Positions 17,456-26,242 of a DNA stretch of 64,000 nt are shown here, piece after piece. The notes beneath the pieces are model-generated. The model had not been told where the DNA came from, made no database searches, and saw only the letters and a list, made by a program, of their open reading frames with translations. Each line of letters starts with the position of its first letter. The stretch's first letter is position 1. The position numbers and the translations under genes were made by a program. The stretch is taken from NCBI RefSeq assembly GCF_018100785.1, contig NZ_JAGJEC010000001.1, forward strand, positions 558,001 through 622,000, written 5' to 3'. The DNA comes from Maribacter sp. MMG018 (GTDB lineage: Bacteria > Bacteroidota > Bacteroidia > Flavobacteriales > Flavobacteriaceae).

Positions 17456-18041
17456 CGTGATATAAATCGGCAAGTTTATAAATGAGAAAGTTAACCATTT
17501 GATCCATACTATCGCCATTACCGAACATTGTTTGAACAGCTTCCCTATTTTCCTTCTTAAAATATGCCAGATCACCTGATCGGTCTTCACTAAAGATATT
17601 CCATGATTTTAACCCGCTGAGCATGGCTTTATGAGCTTTGTACTTTCTTGTAATCTCTTCTTTGTTCTTTTTATATACTTTATCGACAACAGACTTTTCT
17701 TGCAGCATACTATATTCTGCGGTAATGCGAGCATCCAGTTTTTCTGCCTCGGTAATAATCTTAAAATATGCCCTGGACACCAACGAATGGTATTTCTTTT
17801 CGAATAGCACATCATTGTCCAAAAAAGAGTTTTCCGGTTCCAGTATAACATCGTCATCGGCACTGGCATACATGGTAGTATAAGCAACTTGGTTTTCGTT
17901 GTTCAAAGATTCTTTCCAGACTTGCGATTGAATCATCTCTTTCCATATTTCATTATATCTAAGTTGATATTTTGTTTTGCCACTGGAACAAGATGTAATT
18001 AAAATAAATAAACAAATAAGACTCCTAAACCTCCTTTTCAT
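17445..18041 (-). CDS. Hypothetical lipoprotein
   Basis: The 198-residue protein has a lipobox LITSC (Cys18) and a largely alpha-helical mature part rich in Lys, Glu and Tyr (YNEIWKEMIQSQVWKESLN, KYHSLVSRAYFKIITEAEKLD, MDQMVNFLIYKLADLYHVEK). I do not recognise a family. Its end overlaps the start of the GreA-like gene by 11 bases, implying translational coupling. No metal-binding or catalytic motif is visible. Confidence 0.7.
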   Translation of the reverse strand: MKRRFRSLICLFILITSCSSGKTKYQLRYNEIWKEMIQSQVWKESLNNENQVAYTTMYASADDDVILEPENSFLDNDVLFEKKYHSLVSRAYFKIITEAEKLDARITAEYSMLQEKSVVDKVYKKNKEEITRKYKAHKAMLSGLKSWNIFSEDRSGDLAYFKKENREAVQTMFGNGDSMDQMVNFLIYKLADLYHVEK

Positions 18042-18210
18042 ATTGGTTGCTACTCGTAATTAACACTTTACAAGCAAAGAAGTAGGAATTAAAAATTTCA
18101 AGGTCTGGGGAACCTTATACTGATAATAAGAAAAGCAATATAGGAAGAAAATAGCGGTATATATATACTTTTAACAGAATGGTTAAAAAAACTGAAAAAG
18201 ACGGATTTCA

Positions 18211-19323
18211 TTAAAAAATGTTAGCCATTCGTTCGCCGACCGAAGCTCCAATAGCAACACCCATTCCACCCAATCGTACCCCACAAGCCACATTATCGGA
18301 AAGCTGTTTTACAATTGGCTTTTTCTGTGGTCCAACGCCCATAATACCGCTCCATCCATAGTCGATTTTAAAGGGGGTTCTTGGCAAGATCAATGTAGCC
18401 AGTAATTCCTTCAACTTGTGCCGGACCAAAGAGGTCTGCCCAAACTCAAAGGTTTCTTCGGTCTTAAAGTCAAGGTTTCTGCCCCCTCCCAATAAAATTC
18501 TATCATCTATATTCCTAAAGTAATAGTACCCCTCCTCTAAATGAAACGTCCCTTTTATATGTAGGTTCTTTATAGGTTTGGTAATGATTACCTGTGCACG
18601 TGCCGGCCTTACATTCTCTTTAAAAAGCTGTTGTGCAAAACCATTGGTGGCCACTAATAGTTTATTGGTCTTAAATTGAAACCCATTACACTTTATTTCC
18701 ACACCACTTCCTGTGTCCAAAAAAGATTCTACCAAGGCTGAGTTCAAAATATTGATATCGGACTTCATTGCTTTCGCCAATAAAGATTTCATCATTCTTC
18801 CCGTATCTATTTGTCCTTCAAAAATATGGGTGATATAATGCTGGTTAATTCCCTCAAAACCAAATCTATTGATAGAAACCTTGAAAGGTTCTTCTTGAAA
18901 AACTGGGGTCAACAGTTCATTTATGACCGATATATTATCATAACAGTATTGAAACCGCTCTTCGTCCTTTTCTAAAAATATTTCATGCCCCGCGTTGTTT
19001 TGATATCCAATATTGGTATCGCCCAATAAGCTGCGAAGTGATTTAATTCCCTTCCATCTTTGATCCACTAAACCTACCAACTCTTCTTCTGAATGTTCTT
19101 TTAGGTCCGCCAATATTTCCGAAATACTACCAAAACATGCAAACCCGGCATTTTTGGTACTTGCCCCTTGGGGCAATATCCCTTTTTCCAATATTAAAAT
19201 ACTTGCCTTTGGATGTTTTTCCCTAAGCCGCAAAGCCGTAGTAAGGCCTACGATACCACTTCCTATAACGGTATAATCAACATTGGAAAACCATGATTTA
19301 TATTCCCAGTAACTTAAATTCAT
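18211..19323 (-). CDS. FAD-dependent oxidoreductase, D-amino-acid-oxidase/glycine-oxidase type
   Basis: From the ATG at 19323 the protein is 370 residues. The FAD-binding Rossmann motif is DYTVIGSGIVGLTTALRL near residues 15-32, with LILEKGILPQGAS following; the C-terminal FAD segment is RLGGMGVAIGASVGERMA. The fold is that of DAO/ThiO/GlpD flavoenzymes that oxidise amines or hydroxyl groups. The substrate cannot be told. An earlier in-frame ATG (19389) lies inside the accC terminator, which argues for the later start. Confidence 0.85.
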   Translation of the reverse strand: MNLSYWEYKSWFSNVDYTVIGSGIVGLTTALRLREKHPKASILILEKGILPQGASTKNAGFACFGSISEILADLKEHSEEELVGLVDQRWKGIKSLRSLLGDTNIGYQNNAGHEIFLEKDEERFQYCYDNISVINELLTPVFQEEPFKVSINRFGFEGINQHYITHIFEGQIDTGRMMKSLLAKAMKSDINILNSALVESFLDTGSGVEIKCNGFQFKTNKLLVATNGFAQQLFKENVRPARAQVIITKPIKNLHIKGTFHLEEGYYYFRNIDDRILLGGGRNLDFKTEETFEFGQTSLVRHKLKELLATLILPRTPFKIDYGWSGIMGVGPQKKPIVKQLSDNVACGVRLGGMGVAIGASVGERMANIF

Positions 19324-19374
19324 TCCTCTCTTAAAAATTAAAGGTAAAATAAGCATTACAGTATTACTTAAAAC

Positions 19375-19400
19375 AAAAAACCCCAACATTTCTGTTAGGG
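19375..19400 (-). terminator. Intrinsic terminator of accB-accC operon (minus strand)
   Basis: On the minus strand a 7-bp stem (19394-19400 with 19381-19387, one U-G pair) is followed by TTTTTTG. Confidence 0.75.
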
Positions 19401-19408
19401 TCTTTGTC

Positions 19409-20761
19409 TTATTCTTTAGGTGGAGGATCCATCTTAAAGTCGTTCATAAAGGCAGTGGTATAATTACCTGCCAAATAATCGGGATCGTCCATCAATTGTC
19501 TGTGAAAAGGAATCGTCGTTTTTACGCCCTCTATCACAAACTCGTCCAAAGCACGTTTCATCTTATTGATCGCCTCTTCCCTTGTCTGGGCCGTTGTAAT
19601 CAACTTGGCTATCATAGAATCGTAGTTTGGCGGTATGCTATAGCCACTGTACACGTGTGTATCCATACGTACACCATGACCTCCCGGTGTGTGCAAAGTA
19701 GTTATTCTACCTGGTGAAGGTCTAAAGTTATTATAAGGGTCCTCGGCATTGATCCTACACTCTATGGAGTGTAGTTTAGGTAGGTAATTTTTTCCTGAAA
19801 TCGGAACACCTGCAGCCACCAATATTTGTTCACGAATTAAATCATAATCTATGACCTGTTCTGTAATGGGGTGCTCTACCTGAATACGGGTATTCATCTC
19901 CATAAAATAGAACTTACGGTGTTTGTCCACCAAAAATTCGATGGTACCGGCACCTTCATATTTTATATACTCGGCCGCCTTAACCGCCGCTTTCCCCATT
20001 TCTTCCCGCAACTTATCGGTCATAAAAGGAGAAGGGGTTTCTTCGGTCAGTTTTTGATGTCGCCTTTGAATAGAGCAATCACGTTCAGAAAGATGACATG
20101 CCTTACCATATTGATCACCAACGATCTGTATTTCTATATGTCGGGGCTCTTCGATCAGCTTCTCCATGTACATACCGCCATTACCAAAAGCAGCAGTTGC
20201 TTCTTGTACGGCACTTTCGAAAAGCTCTTCCATCTCATCTTCGCCCCATACGGCACGCATACCCTTTCCACCACCACCAGCGGTAGCTTTGATCATTACG
20301 GGGTAGCCCATCTTCTTGGCCACTTTTTTAGCGTCTTCAACATCTTTTAACAAACCATCAGACCCCGGAACACATGGAACCCCGGCCTTTTTCATGGTTT
20401 CTTTTGCCGTAGACTTATCTCCCATACGATCTATTTGATCACCCGAAGCTCCAATAAATTTTATATCGTGCTCTGCACAGATTCTGGAAAATTTTGAGTT
20501 TTCGGAAAGAAAACCATATCCAGGGTGTATGGCATCGGCATTGGTAATTTCTGCCGCGGCAATAATATTAGGTATCTTCAAATAGGACTCATTACTTGGT
20601 GCAGGACCGATACATACGGCCTCGTCCGCAAAACGTACGTGAAGACTTTCTTCGTCCGCCTTACTATAAACGGCTACGGTCTTTATCCCCATTTCCTTAC
20701 AAGTACGGATAACACGTAAAGCGATTTCTCCCCTATTTGCAATCAATATTTTTTTAAACAT
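19409..20761 (-). CDS. accC: Acetyl-CoA carboxylase biotin carboxylase subunit
   Basis: The 450-residue ATP-grasp enzyme carboxylates biotin on AccB using bicarbonate and ATP, the first half of malonyl-CoA synthesis. Visible motifs are [19 protein letters not shown], the glycine-rich ATP loop [24 protein letters not shown] and the active-site region [18 protein letters not shown]. Length is full. It follows accB by about 70 bases on the same strand and ends at a terminator. Confidence 0.97.
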   Translation of the reverse strand: MFKKILIANRGEIALRVIRTCKEMGIKTVAVYSKADEESLHVRFADEAVCIGPAPSNESYLKIPNIIAAAEITNADAIHPGYGFLSENSKFSRICAEHDIKFIGASGDQIDRMGDKSTAKETMKKAGVPCVPGSDGLLKDVEDAKKVAKKMGYPVMIKATAGGGGKGMRAVWGEDEMEELFESAVQEATAAFGNGGMYMEKLIEEPRHIEIQIVGDQYGKACHLSERDCSIQRRHQKLTEETPSPFMTDKLREEMGKAAVKAAEYIKYEGAGTIEFLVDKHRKFYFMEMNTRIQVEHPITEQVIDYDLIREQILVAAGVPISGKNYLPKLHSIECRINAEDPYNNFRPSPGRITTLHTPGGHGVRMDTHVYSGYSIPPNYDSMIAKLITTAQTREEAINKMKRALDEFVIEGVKTTIPFHRQLMDDPDYLAGNYTTAFMNDFKMDPPPKE

Positions 20762-20832
20762 CTCTTGATATTTTAGTATAAATCTTAAATTCTGGACATT
20801 GGCATAGTACCAATGATCTGGGTTAAACCAAT

Positions 20833-21318
20833 TTAAGCTGGGTCTACCAAGAATAATGGTTGGTCAAACTCTACAGGCGATGCATCATCTACCAAGACTT
20901 TGACAATAGTACCGGACACTTCAGACTCTATATCATTGAATAATTTCATTGCCTCGATTACACAAAGCACATCTCCTGATGAAATCTTATCACCGACCTC
21001 AACAAAAGCAGGCTTATCAGGTGATGGTTTTCTATAGAAAGTTCCAATTATAGGGGATTTGATAGTAATATATTTGGAATCGTCCTCTTTCTTTTCTGGT
21101 TCCGCAGCTTTGGCAGGAGCCGAAGGAGCCTCATGCGGAGGTGCAGCGTGGGCCACCGGAGCCTGGGCCATAGGTATAGATTGAACATAGGTCGGCTCAT
21201 TATTTCCAAGACTACCCGTTCGTATGGTAATCTTTATCTCATCGGTTTCCAATTTTACTTCGCTGGCACCAGATTTTGCGACAAATTTAATAAGGCTTTG
21301 TATTTCTTTAATATCCAT
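20833..21318 (-). CDS. accB: Acetyl-CoA carboxylase biotin carboxyl carrier protein
   Basis: The 161-residue carrier has an N-terminal helical region ([18 protein letters not shown]), an Ala/Pro-rich linker ([20 protein letters not shown]) and the C-terminal biotinyl domain with [14 protein letters not shown], whose lysine carries biotin. Pairs with the downstream accC. It follows fabH by about 30 bases. Confidence 0.97.
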   Translation of the reverse strand: MDIKEIQSLIKFVAKSGASEVKLETDEIKITIRTGSLGNNEPTYVQSIPMAQAPVAHAAPPHEAPSAPAKAAEPEKKEDDSKYITIKSPIIGTFYRKPSPDKPAFVEVGDKISSGDVLCVIEAMKLFNDIESEVSGTIVKVLVDDASPVEFDQPLFLVDPA

Positions 21319-21349
21319 GGTTAAATATGTTTTTTTGTTGGTTGTCTAA

Positions 21350-22345
21350 TTAATTATAGGCCCATTTTAAATAAATGGATCCCCAAGTAAAGCCACCACC
21401 AAAGGCGGCAAAAACAAGATTATCTCCTTTTTTTATTTGGTCTTCGTAATCGTTCAACAATAAAGGTAACGTTGCAGAAGTCGTATTACCGTAACGTTGT
21501 ATGTTCATCAGTACTTTTGAATGGTCAAGTCCCATGCGATTTGCGGTCGCATCAATAATACGCTTATTGGCCTGATGGGGCACTAACCAAGAAACATCTT
21601 CGTCTGTTAAATTATTTCTTTTCATTATTCGTTCTGCGACATCCGCCATGTTCGAAACGGCAAATTTGAAAACTGTTTTGCCATCTTGAAAAATGTAATG
21701 CTTTCTGTCTTTTACGGTCTGTTCGGTAGCTGGCATCAAAGAACCTCCCGCTTCCATGCCCAAAAACTGTCTACCGGCACCATCTGATCTTAAATACTCA
21801 TCTTGAAGTCCTAGACCTTCCGTATTTGGTTCGAACAATACAGCGCCTGCACCGTCTCCAAAAATAATACAAGTAGTCCGATCCGTATAATCTATAATAG
21901 ACGACATTTTATCCGCCCCTATCAATAAAATCTTTTTGTAACGTCCGGACTCTATATAACTAGCCGCCGTGGACATACCAAAAAGAAAACTGGAGCAAGC
22001 TGCCAATAAATCATATGCAAAGGCATTAACGGCTCCTATCTCTGAAGCCACAAAAGCTGCCGTAGAGGCGACCATACTATCTGGGGTTGCCGTGGCAACC
22101 ATGATCAAGTCTATTTCTGCGGGATCTAATTTCTTCTTTTCGATCAACTGCTTAGCAGCCTTAATAGCAAGATATGAGGAACCTTCCCCTTCTTCTTTCT
22201 TTAAGACTCTCCTCTCTTTAATACCTGTTCGGGTAGTTATCCATTCATCATTCGTCTCTACCATCTCCTCCAACATTTTATTGGTGAGGACAAACTGGGG
22301 AACATAGCCTCCTACAGCTGTAATCGCTGCCGTAATTTTGGTCAT
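21350..22345 (-). CDS. fabH: 3-oxoacyl-ACP synthase III (KASIII)
   Basis: The 331-residue thiolase-fold enzyme condenses acetyl-CoA with malonyl-ACP to start fatty acid synthesis. The active-site Cys is in LLAACSSFLFG, His in WLVPHQANKRII, and Asn in RYGNTTSATLP. The N-terminal TNDEWITTRTGIKER is typical. It heads the accB-accC genes, a fatty-acid initiation operon; rpmF and its terminator lie upstream, as in many bacteria. Confidence 0.97.
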   Translation of the reverse strand: MTKITAAITAVGGYVPQFVLTNKMLEEMVETNDEWITTRTGIKERRVLKKEEGEGSSYLAIKAAKQLIEKKKLDPAEIDLIMVATATPDSMVASTAAFVASEIGAVNAFAYDLLAACSSFLFGMSTAASYIESGRYKKILLIGADKMSSIIDYTDRTTCIIFGDGAGAVLFEPNTEGLGLQDEYLRSDGAGRQFLGMEAGGSLMPATEQTVKDRKHYIFQDGKTVFKFAVSNMADVAERIMKRNNLTDEDVSWLVPHQANKRIIDATANRMGLDHSKVLMNIQRYGNTTSATLPLLLNDYEDQIKKGDNLVFAAFGGGFTWGSIYLKWAYN

Positions 22346-22514
22346 ATTTTAATTGCATTCAGGTGAAAACGTTCAAAAACACGTCAAAAGTGGTGAAAAT
22401 TAGTGATTTTAGTCGACTTTTTTCCTCAAAACAACCGGTTTTTGAAAAATTTAATTCCTTTATGTTAAAATTGATTATAAAATTTAATGGTCGGCCTATA
22501 TTAAATTATAGGTG

Positions 22515-22548
22515 AAAAAAAACTCCCTACTTCTTAGAAGTGGGAGTT
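22515..22548 (-). terminator. Intrinsic terminator of DUF177-rpmF operon (minus strand)
   Basis: A 7-bp outer stem plus 5-bp inner stem, with a bulged base, is followed by T-rich TTTTTTTTCACC on the minus strand. It lies just past rpmF. Confidence 0.8.
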
Positions 22549-22571
22549 ATATATAAGGTCAATAAGCTATA

Positions 22572-22769
22572 TTAAGCTTCTATTTCTTCGGTTTTATCTA
22601 CCAATACTTGGCCTCTGTAGTATAATTTACCTTCGTGCCAGTGTGCTCTATGGTATAAATGCATTTCACCTGTTGTTGAATCAGTAGCCAATGTAGGTGC
22701 AACTGCTTTATAGTGCGTTCTTCTTTTGTCTCTCCTAGTTCTGGAAATCTTTCTTTTAGGATGTGCCAT
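22572..22769 (-). CDS. rpmF: 50S ribosomal protein L32
   Basis: The 65-residue protein has the L32 N-terminus [17 protein letters not shown] and [18 protein letters not shown]. There is no cysteine at all: the segment that forms the CxxC/CxxxxC zinc site in other L32 proteins reads [16 protein letters not shown]. It is therefore a zinc-free (C-minus) version. It follows the DUF177 gene by eight bases, the standard arrangement. Confidence 0.97.
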   Translation of the reverse strand: MAHPKRKISRTRRDKRRTHYKAVAPTLATDSTTGEMHLYHRAHWHEGKLYYRGQVLVDKTEEIEA

Positions 22770-22777
22770 TTATAACC

Positions 22778-23311
22778 TTATTTATCCGTTAATAGTTTTT
22801 TTAATTCGTCCCACCTGGGATCGTTATCGTCTTTATTATTTTTTTTGTCCTTTGGTTGAAGCTCTTCGAGCTTGCGCAACGCATCCGATTTTAAAGTACC
22901 GTCCCAAATACCGGGGTGTACTCTTTTTTGAGGAACAGCCAGTATAATCATTTCATAAACATACTGGGCTATGTTTACTTGATGCTCGCCATGTGGCAAT
23001 ATCAAGATCTCATCGTCATCATCATTGTATTCCTCACCAAACTTTACCACCAACTGAAGTGTTCCACTTATAGGCTGGTCGTACGGTTCGCTGGTAAGAT
23101 CACAATTGACGTTCACTGTTCCGTCAGCGTCAAAATCAAGCTCCATCATAGTGCTTGTTTTGTTCAACACAACGTTTAGCTGCACATCAACCGCTTCAAA
23201 TTCGTCGTAACCAAAAGATTCAAAGAACTTATTTTCGATTTTATAATTAAAGTCGTGCTTCCCCTGTTTCAATCCCGAAAAAGGAATGTTGAACTCCTTT
23301 TGCTCCATCAC
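22778..23311 (-). CDS. DUF177/YceD-family protein (large-subunit assembly)
   Basis: The 177-residue protein has the DUF177 core DVQLNVVLNKTSTMMELDF and GTVNVNCDLTSEPYDQPI, an acidic EEYNDDDDEILILPH stretch and a C-terminal basic end (DPRWDELKKLL). Members sit directly upstream of rpmF in most bacteria, and the plant/E. coli homologues affect 23S rRNA accumulation. The usual CxxC pair of the family is reduced to one Cys. Confidence 0.88.
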   Translation of the reverse strand: MMEQKEFNIPFSGLKQGKHDFNYKIENKFFESFGYDEFEAVDVQLNVVLNKTSTMMELDFDADGTVNVNCDLTSEPYDQPISGTLQLVVKFGEEYNDDDDEILILPHGEHQVNIAQYVYEMIILAVPQKRVHPGIWDGTLKSDALRKLEELQPKDKKNNKDDNDPRWDELKKLLTDK

Positions 23312-23436
23312 TTACAACTCTTAATTTTAAATCATTACCATAAAAGGCGGGTGCAAAGATACTATTATTTTAATAACCGCCAATAGTTATCAACTATTTA
23401 TCTTCATAACTTCTTTTGCAAAGAAATAAAATGGTA

Positions 23437-24483
23437 TTACCGTTTTACCCGTTGCTTTTTAAGTACGTTTTTCGTCAGTTCTAGATACTCTGTCCTGTTC
23501 TTATAAATTTTCAAGGCCATAAACACCGCTTCTTTAAAAGAACTATGGTCGGCCTCACCTTTACCGGCTATCTCGTAGGCCGTGCCATGGTCTGGGGAAG
23601 TTCTCACCTTGTCCAGACCCGCGGTAAAATTAACCCCGCGACCAAAAGAAAGTGTCTTAAATGGAATTAAGCCTTGATCATGATATGCGGCCAATATGGC
23701 ATCGAAGTCCTTATAGGTATCCGAACCAAAAAAACTATCGGCAGAATAGGGCCCAAATACTAAATGTCCTGTATTGGCCATTTCCTTAATAACCGGTTTC
23801 AACACCTCGTCATCTTCTTTTCCGATAACTCCATTGTCGCCACTATGGGGATTAATGCCCAATAGTGCGATTTTTGGTTTTCTGATACCAAAATCCATTA
23901 TCAAAGATTTTTCTATGGTATTGATCTTGTCTCTTACCAATCTGGGAACAATGGCCTTCGACACGTCTTTTACCGCTACATGGTCTGTTAACAGACCCAC
24001 TTTGAGCGTATCGGTTACCATAAACATAAGGCTTTCCCCTTGAAGCTCTTGTGCCAAATAATCGGTATGGCCCGGAAAGTTAAATTCTTCCGATTGAATA
24101 TTATTTTTATTTATGGGTGCAGTTACCAGAACATCTATATCCCCTTTTTTTAAGGCCGAAACAGCAGCCTTTAACGATCGTATCGCAAAATCGCCCGCTT
24201 CTTTTGTCGCTTGGCCAAATTGAATTTTAGGTACTTGCTTCCATACGTTTACGATGTTAAGCTTGCCCTCTACCACCTTTGAAGCGTCATGTACCCCATT
24301 AAAGGCTATATTTAGCCCCAAAGCCTTTTGTTGCCCTGAAATAGTTTTGTTTGAAGCAAAAATAATCGGAGTGCAAAAATCCAACATTCGGGCATCCCCA
24401 AATGTTTTTAGTGCCACTTCACAGCCGATACCGTTCAAATCCCCAATGGAGATACCTAACCTTATTTTCCCTTTTTCCTCCAT
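23437..24483 (-). CDS. pdxA: 4-hydroxythreonine-4-phosphate dehydrogenase
   Basis: Starting at ATG 24483 (MEEKGKIRLGISIGDLNGIG) the protein is 348 residues, close to the family length. PdxA oxidises 4-phosphohydroxy-threonine in vitamin B6 synthesis. Visible metal- and substrate-binding segments are FPGHTDYLAQ, LLTDHVAVKDVS, GINPHSGDNGVIGKE and AAYHDQGLIPFK with DHGTAYEIAGKG near the end. A longer in-frame start (24597) would reach into the divergent ribE gene, so the shorter start is preferred. Confidence 0.95.
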   Translation of the reverse strand: MEEKGKIRLGISIGDLNGIGCEVALKTFGDARMLDFCTPIIFASNKTISGQQKALGLNIAFNGVHDASKVVEGKLNIVNVWKQVPKIQFGQATKEAGDFAIRSLKAAVSALKKGDIDVLVTAPINKNNIQSEEFNFPGHTDYLAQELQGESLMFMVTDTLKVGLLTDHVAVKDVSKAIVPRLVRDKINTIEKSLIMDFGIRKPKIALLGINPHSGDNGVIGKEDDEVLKPVIKEMANTGHLVFGPYSADSFFGSDTYKDFDAILAAYHDQGLIPFKTLSFGRGVNFTAGLDKVRTSPDHGTAYEIAGKGEADHSSFKEAVFMALKIYKNRTEYLELTKNVLKKQRVKR

Positions 24484-24543
24484 TATATCTTGTACCTTTG
24501 TAATCAAATTTCGATCATCAAAATTACTTAAATTAAACGACAC

Positions 24544-25128
24544 ATGTTCACCGGTATCATTGAAACATTGGGCAAGGTAACTTCTATTGAAGCCCATGGC
24601 TCCAATTTGGATTTAACTATTGAAGCCTCTATTACCCCAGAACTTAAAATAGACCAAAGTGTGGCCCATAACGGTGTTTGCCTTACGGTAGTAGCCATTT
24701 CTGGTAACAGTTACACGGTTACCGCAATTGCCGAGACCTTAAAAAAAACCAATCTCGGAGATTTAAAACCTGGAGACAAAGTAAACCTGGAACGCGCCAT
24801 GATCATGGGGTCTAGACTAGATGGCCATATTGTACAGGGGCATGTGGACCAAACAGGGGAATGTGTGGGTATAAAAGAGGAAAACGGAAGTTGGGTCTTT
24901 TCATTTGAATATGATGCTACCACAGGGAACCCTACCATCGAAAAAGGTTCTATTACTATAGATGGCACCAGCCTTACGGTAGTGAATTCAGGAAAAAATA
25001 CTTTTGATGTGGCCATTATTCCGTACACATACGAACATACCCGGTTCAACACATATAAAGAAGGTACTATCGTAAATTTGGAGTTTGATGTAATCGGCAA
25101 GTATGTTGCCAAATTAATGCAACATTAA
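24544..25128 (+). CDS. ribE: Riboflavin synthase alpha subunit
   Basis: The 194-residue enzyme has two tandem lumazine-binding barrels: MFTGIIETLGKV ... HNGVCLTVVAI ... GSRLDGHIVQGHVDQ, and EKGSITIDGTSLTVVNSG ... ARTRF-like HTRFNTYKEG ... NLEFDVIGKYVAKL. It dismutates two lumazines to riboflavin. It is divergent from pdxA, 60 bases apart, so both promoters share that gap. Confidence 0.96.
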   Translation: MFTGIIETLGKVTSIEAHGSNLDLTIEASITPELKIDQSVAHNGVCLTVVAISGNSYTVTAIAETLKKTNLGDLKPGDKVNLERAMIMGSRLDGHIVQGHVDQTGECVGIKEENGSWVFSFEYDATTGNPTIEKGSITIDGTSLTVVNSGKNTFDVAIIPYTYEHTRFNTYKEGTIVNLEFDVIGKYVAKLMQH

Positions 25129-25142
25129 GTATATTAACCTTT

Positions 25143-26228
25143 TTACACTTTTATAAAGATCTTCTTCTTATAAAGTACGAAGGCCAATAGCCCATAAAAG
25201 GCAACAACGGTTAAACCATATAGCAAAGAGGACAACTCCATTGAAATGGTATCGTGTACATATATGGTTTGAAAAAGCCATCCGTGTAACGACGTATCCC
25301 CTACTTTTATCTGCCCCATTACCTTGGCTATAAAACTGGACAGAAAATATACCACAATGGCGTTGGCCCCGGCATACCTGAAAATACTTCCGAACTCCAT
25401 TTTTCTTACGTCCGTCAAATAGTATATCAAGGCAAGAATCAGATTGGCCCACCCGGCGGTTACCAATACAAAACTACTGGTCCACAATGCTTTGTTTATC
25501 GGAAACACCAAATCCCATACATGTCCTATTATTAAAAAACTGCCCCCGATACCCATTAAGATAGTGGCCTTTTTTTCTTGTTTGGAAGTCAATATCAACC
25601 CGGTAAAAATTCCCAACAAAGAACTTACAATAGACGGAACGGTACTTAACAGGCCCTCTGGGTCATAGTCTGGCTTATAGTTGTGCGAACCAAAAACCTT
25701 TACATCCAGCCAATTGGCCAGATTATTAGGGGCTCTTTCCAACGTTGAGGCAACCCCATCTACCGGCACCAATGTCATTAATATCCAATATAAGATCAAT
25801 AATGTGATGGCAATACCTATTAGTGTTTTCCATTTAAAATTGATAAACAGCAAAGAGGCAAAGAAAAAGACTACTCCGATTCTTTGCAGCACGCCCGGAA
25901 AACGTATACTCTCCCAATCTTTTATGAAAGGAAACCTTATAAGAAAAGCCCCCAAGAAAAGTCCGAGGCCAATTAACTTTAGGGTTCTAATGATAATCTT
26001 TTTATAGGTATCATAACCAACCTCCCTATTTTGATACGAAAAAACAATAGAAGTGCCCACAATGAACAGAAAGAAAGGAAAGACCAGATCTGTAGGCGTG
26101 TACCCATGCCAATCGGCATGCAAAAAAGGGGCATACACATTAGACCAAGTGCCCGGTGTGTTTACCAATACCATTAATAAAATGGTAGCTCCCCTAAAAA
26201 TATCTACGGATAAAATTCTTTCTCTCAT
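25143..26228 (-). CDS. HGSNAT-like (DUF5009/DUF1624) membrane acyltransferase
   Basis: The 361-residue protein has about ten membrane segments and the family signature RERILSVDIFRGATILLMVLVN at the N-terminus, with PSIVSSLLGIFTGLIL and a conserved SFIAKVMG region. The family includes heparan-alpha-glucosaminide N-acetyltransferase, which moves acetyl groups across a membrane to glucosamine ends. It is immediately downstream of an SSS symporter (14 bases), a pairing that suggests joint handling of an amino sugar or sugar; the substrate is inferred only. Confidence 0.85.
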   Translation of the reverse strand: MRERILSVDIFRGATILLMVLVNTPGTWSNVYAPFLHADWHGYTPTDLVFPFFLFIVGTSIVFSYQNREVGYDTYKKIIIRTLKLIGLGLFLGAFLIRFPFIKDWESIRFPGVLQRIGVVFFFASLLFINFKWKTLIGIAITLLILYWILMTLVPVDGVASTLERAPNNLANWLDVKVFGSHNYKPDYDPEGLLSTVPSIVSSLLGIFTGLILTSKQEKKATILMGIGGSFLIIGHVWDLVFPINKALWTSSFVLVTAGWANLILALIYYLTDVRKMEFGSIFRYAGANAIVVYFLSSFIAKVMGQIKVGDTSLHGWLFQTIYVHDTISMELSSLLYGLTVVAFYGLLAFVLYKKKIFIKV

Positions 26229-26242
26229 AACAAAAGCATTTA

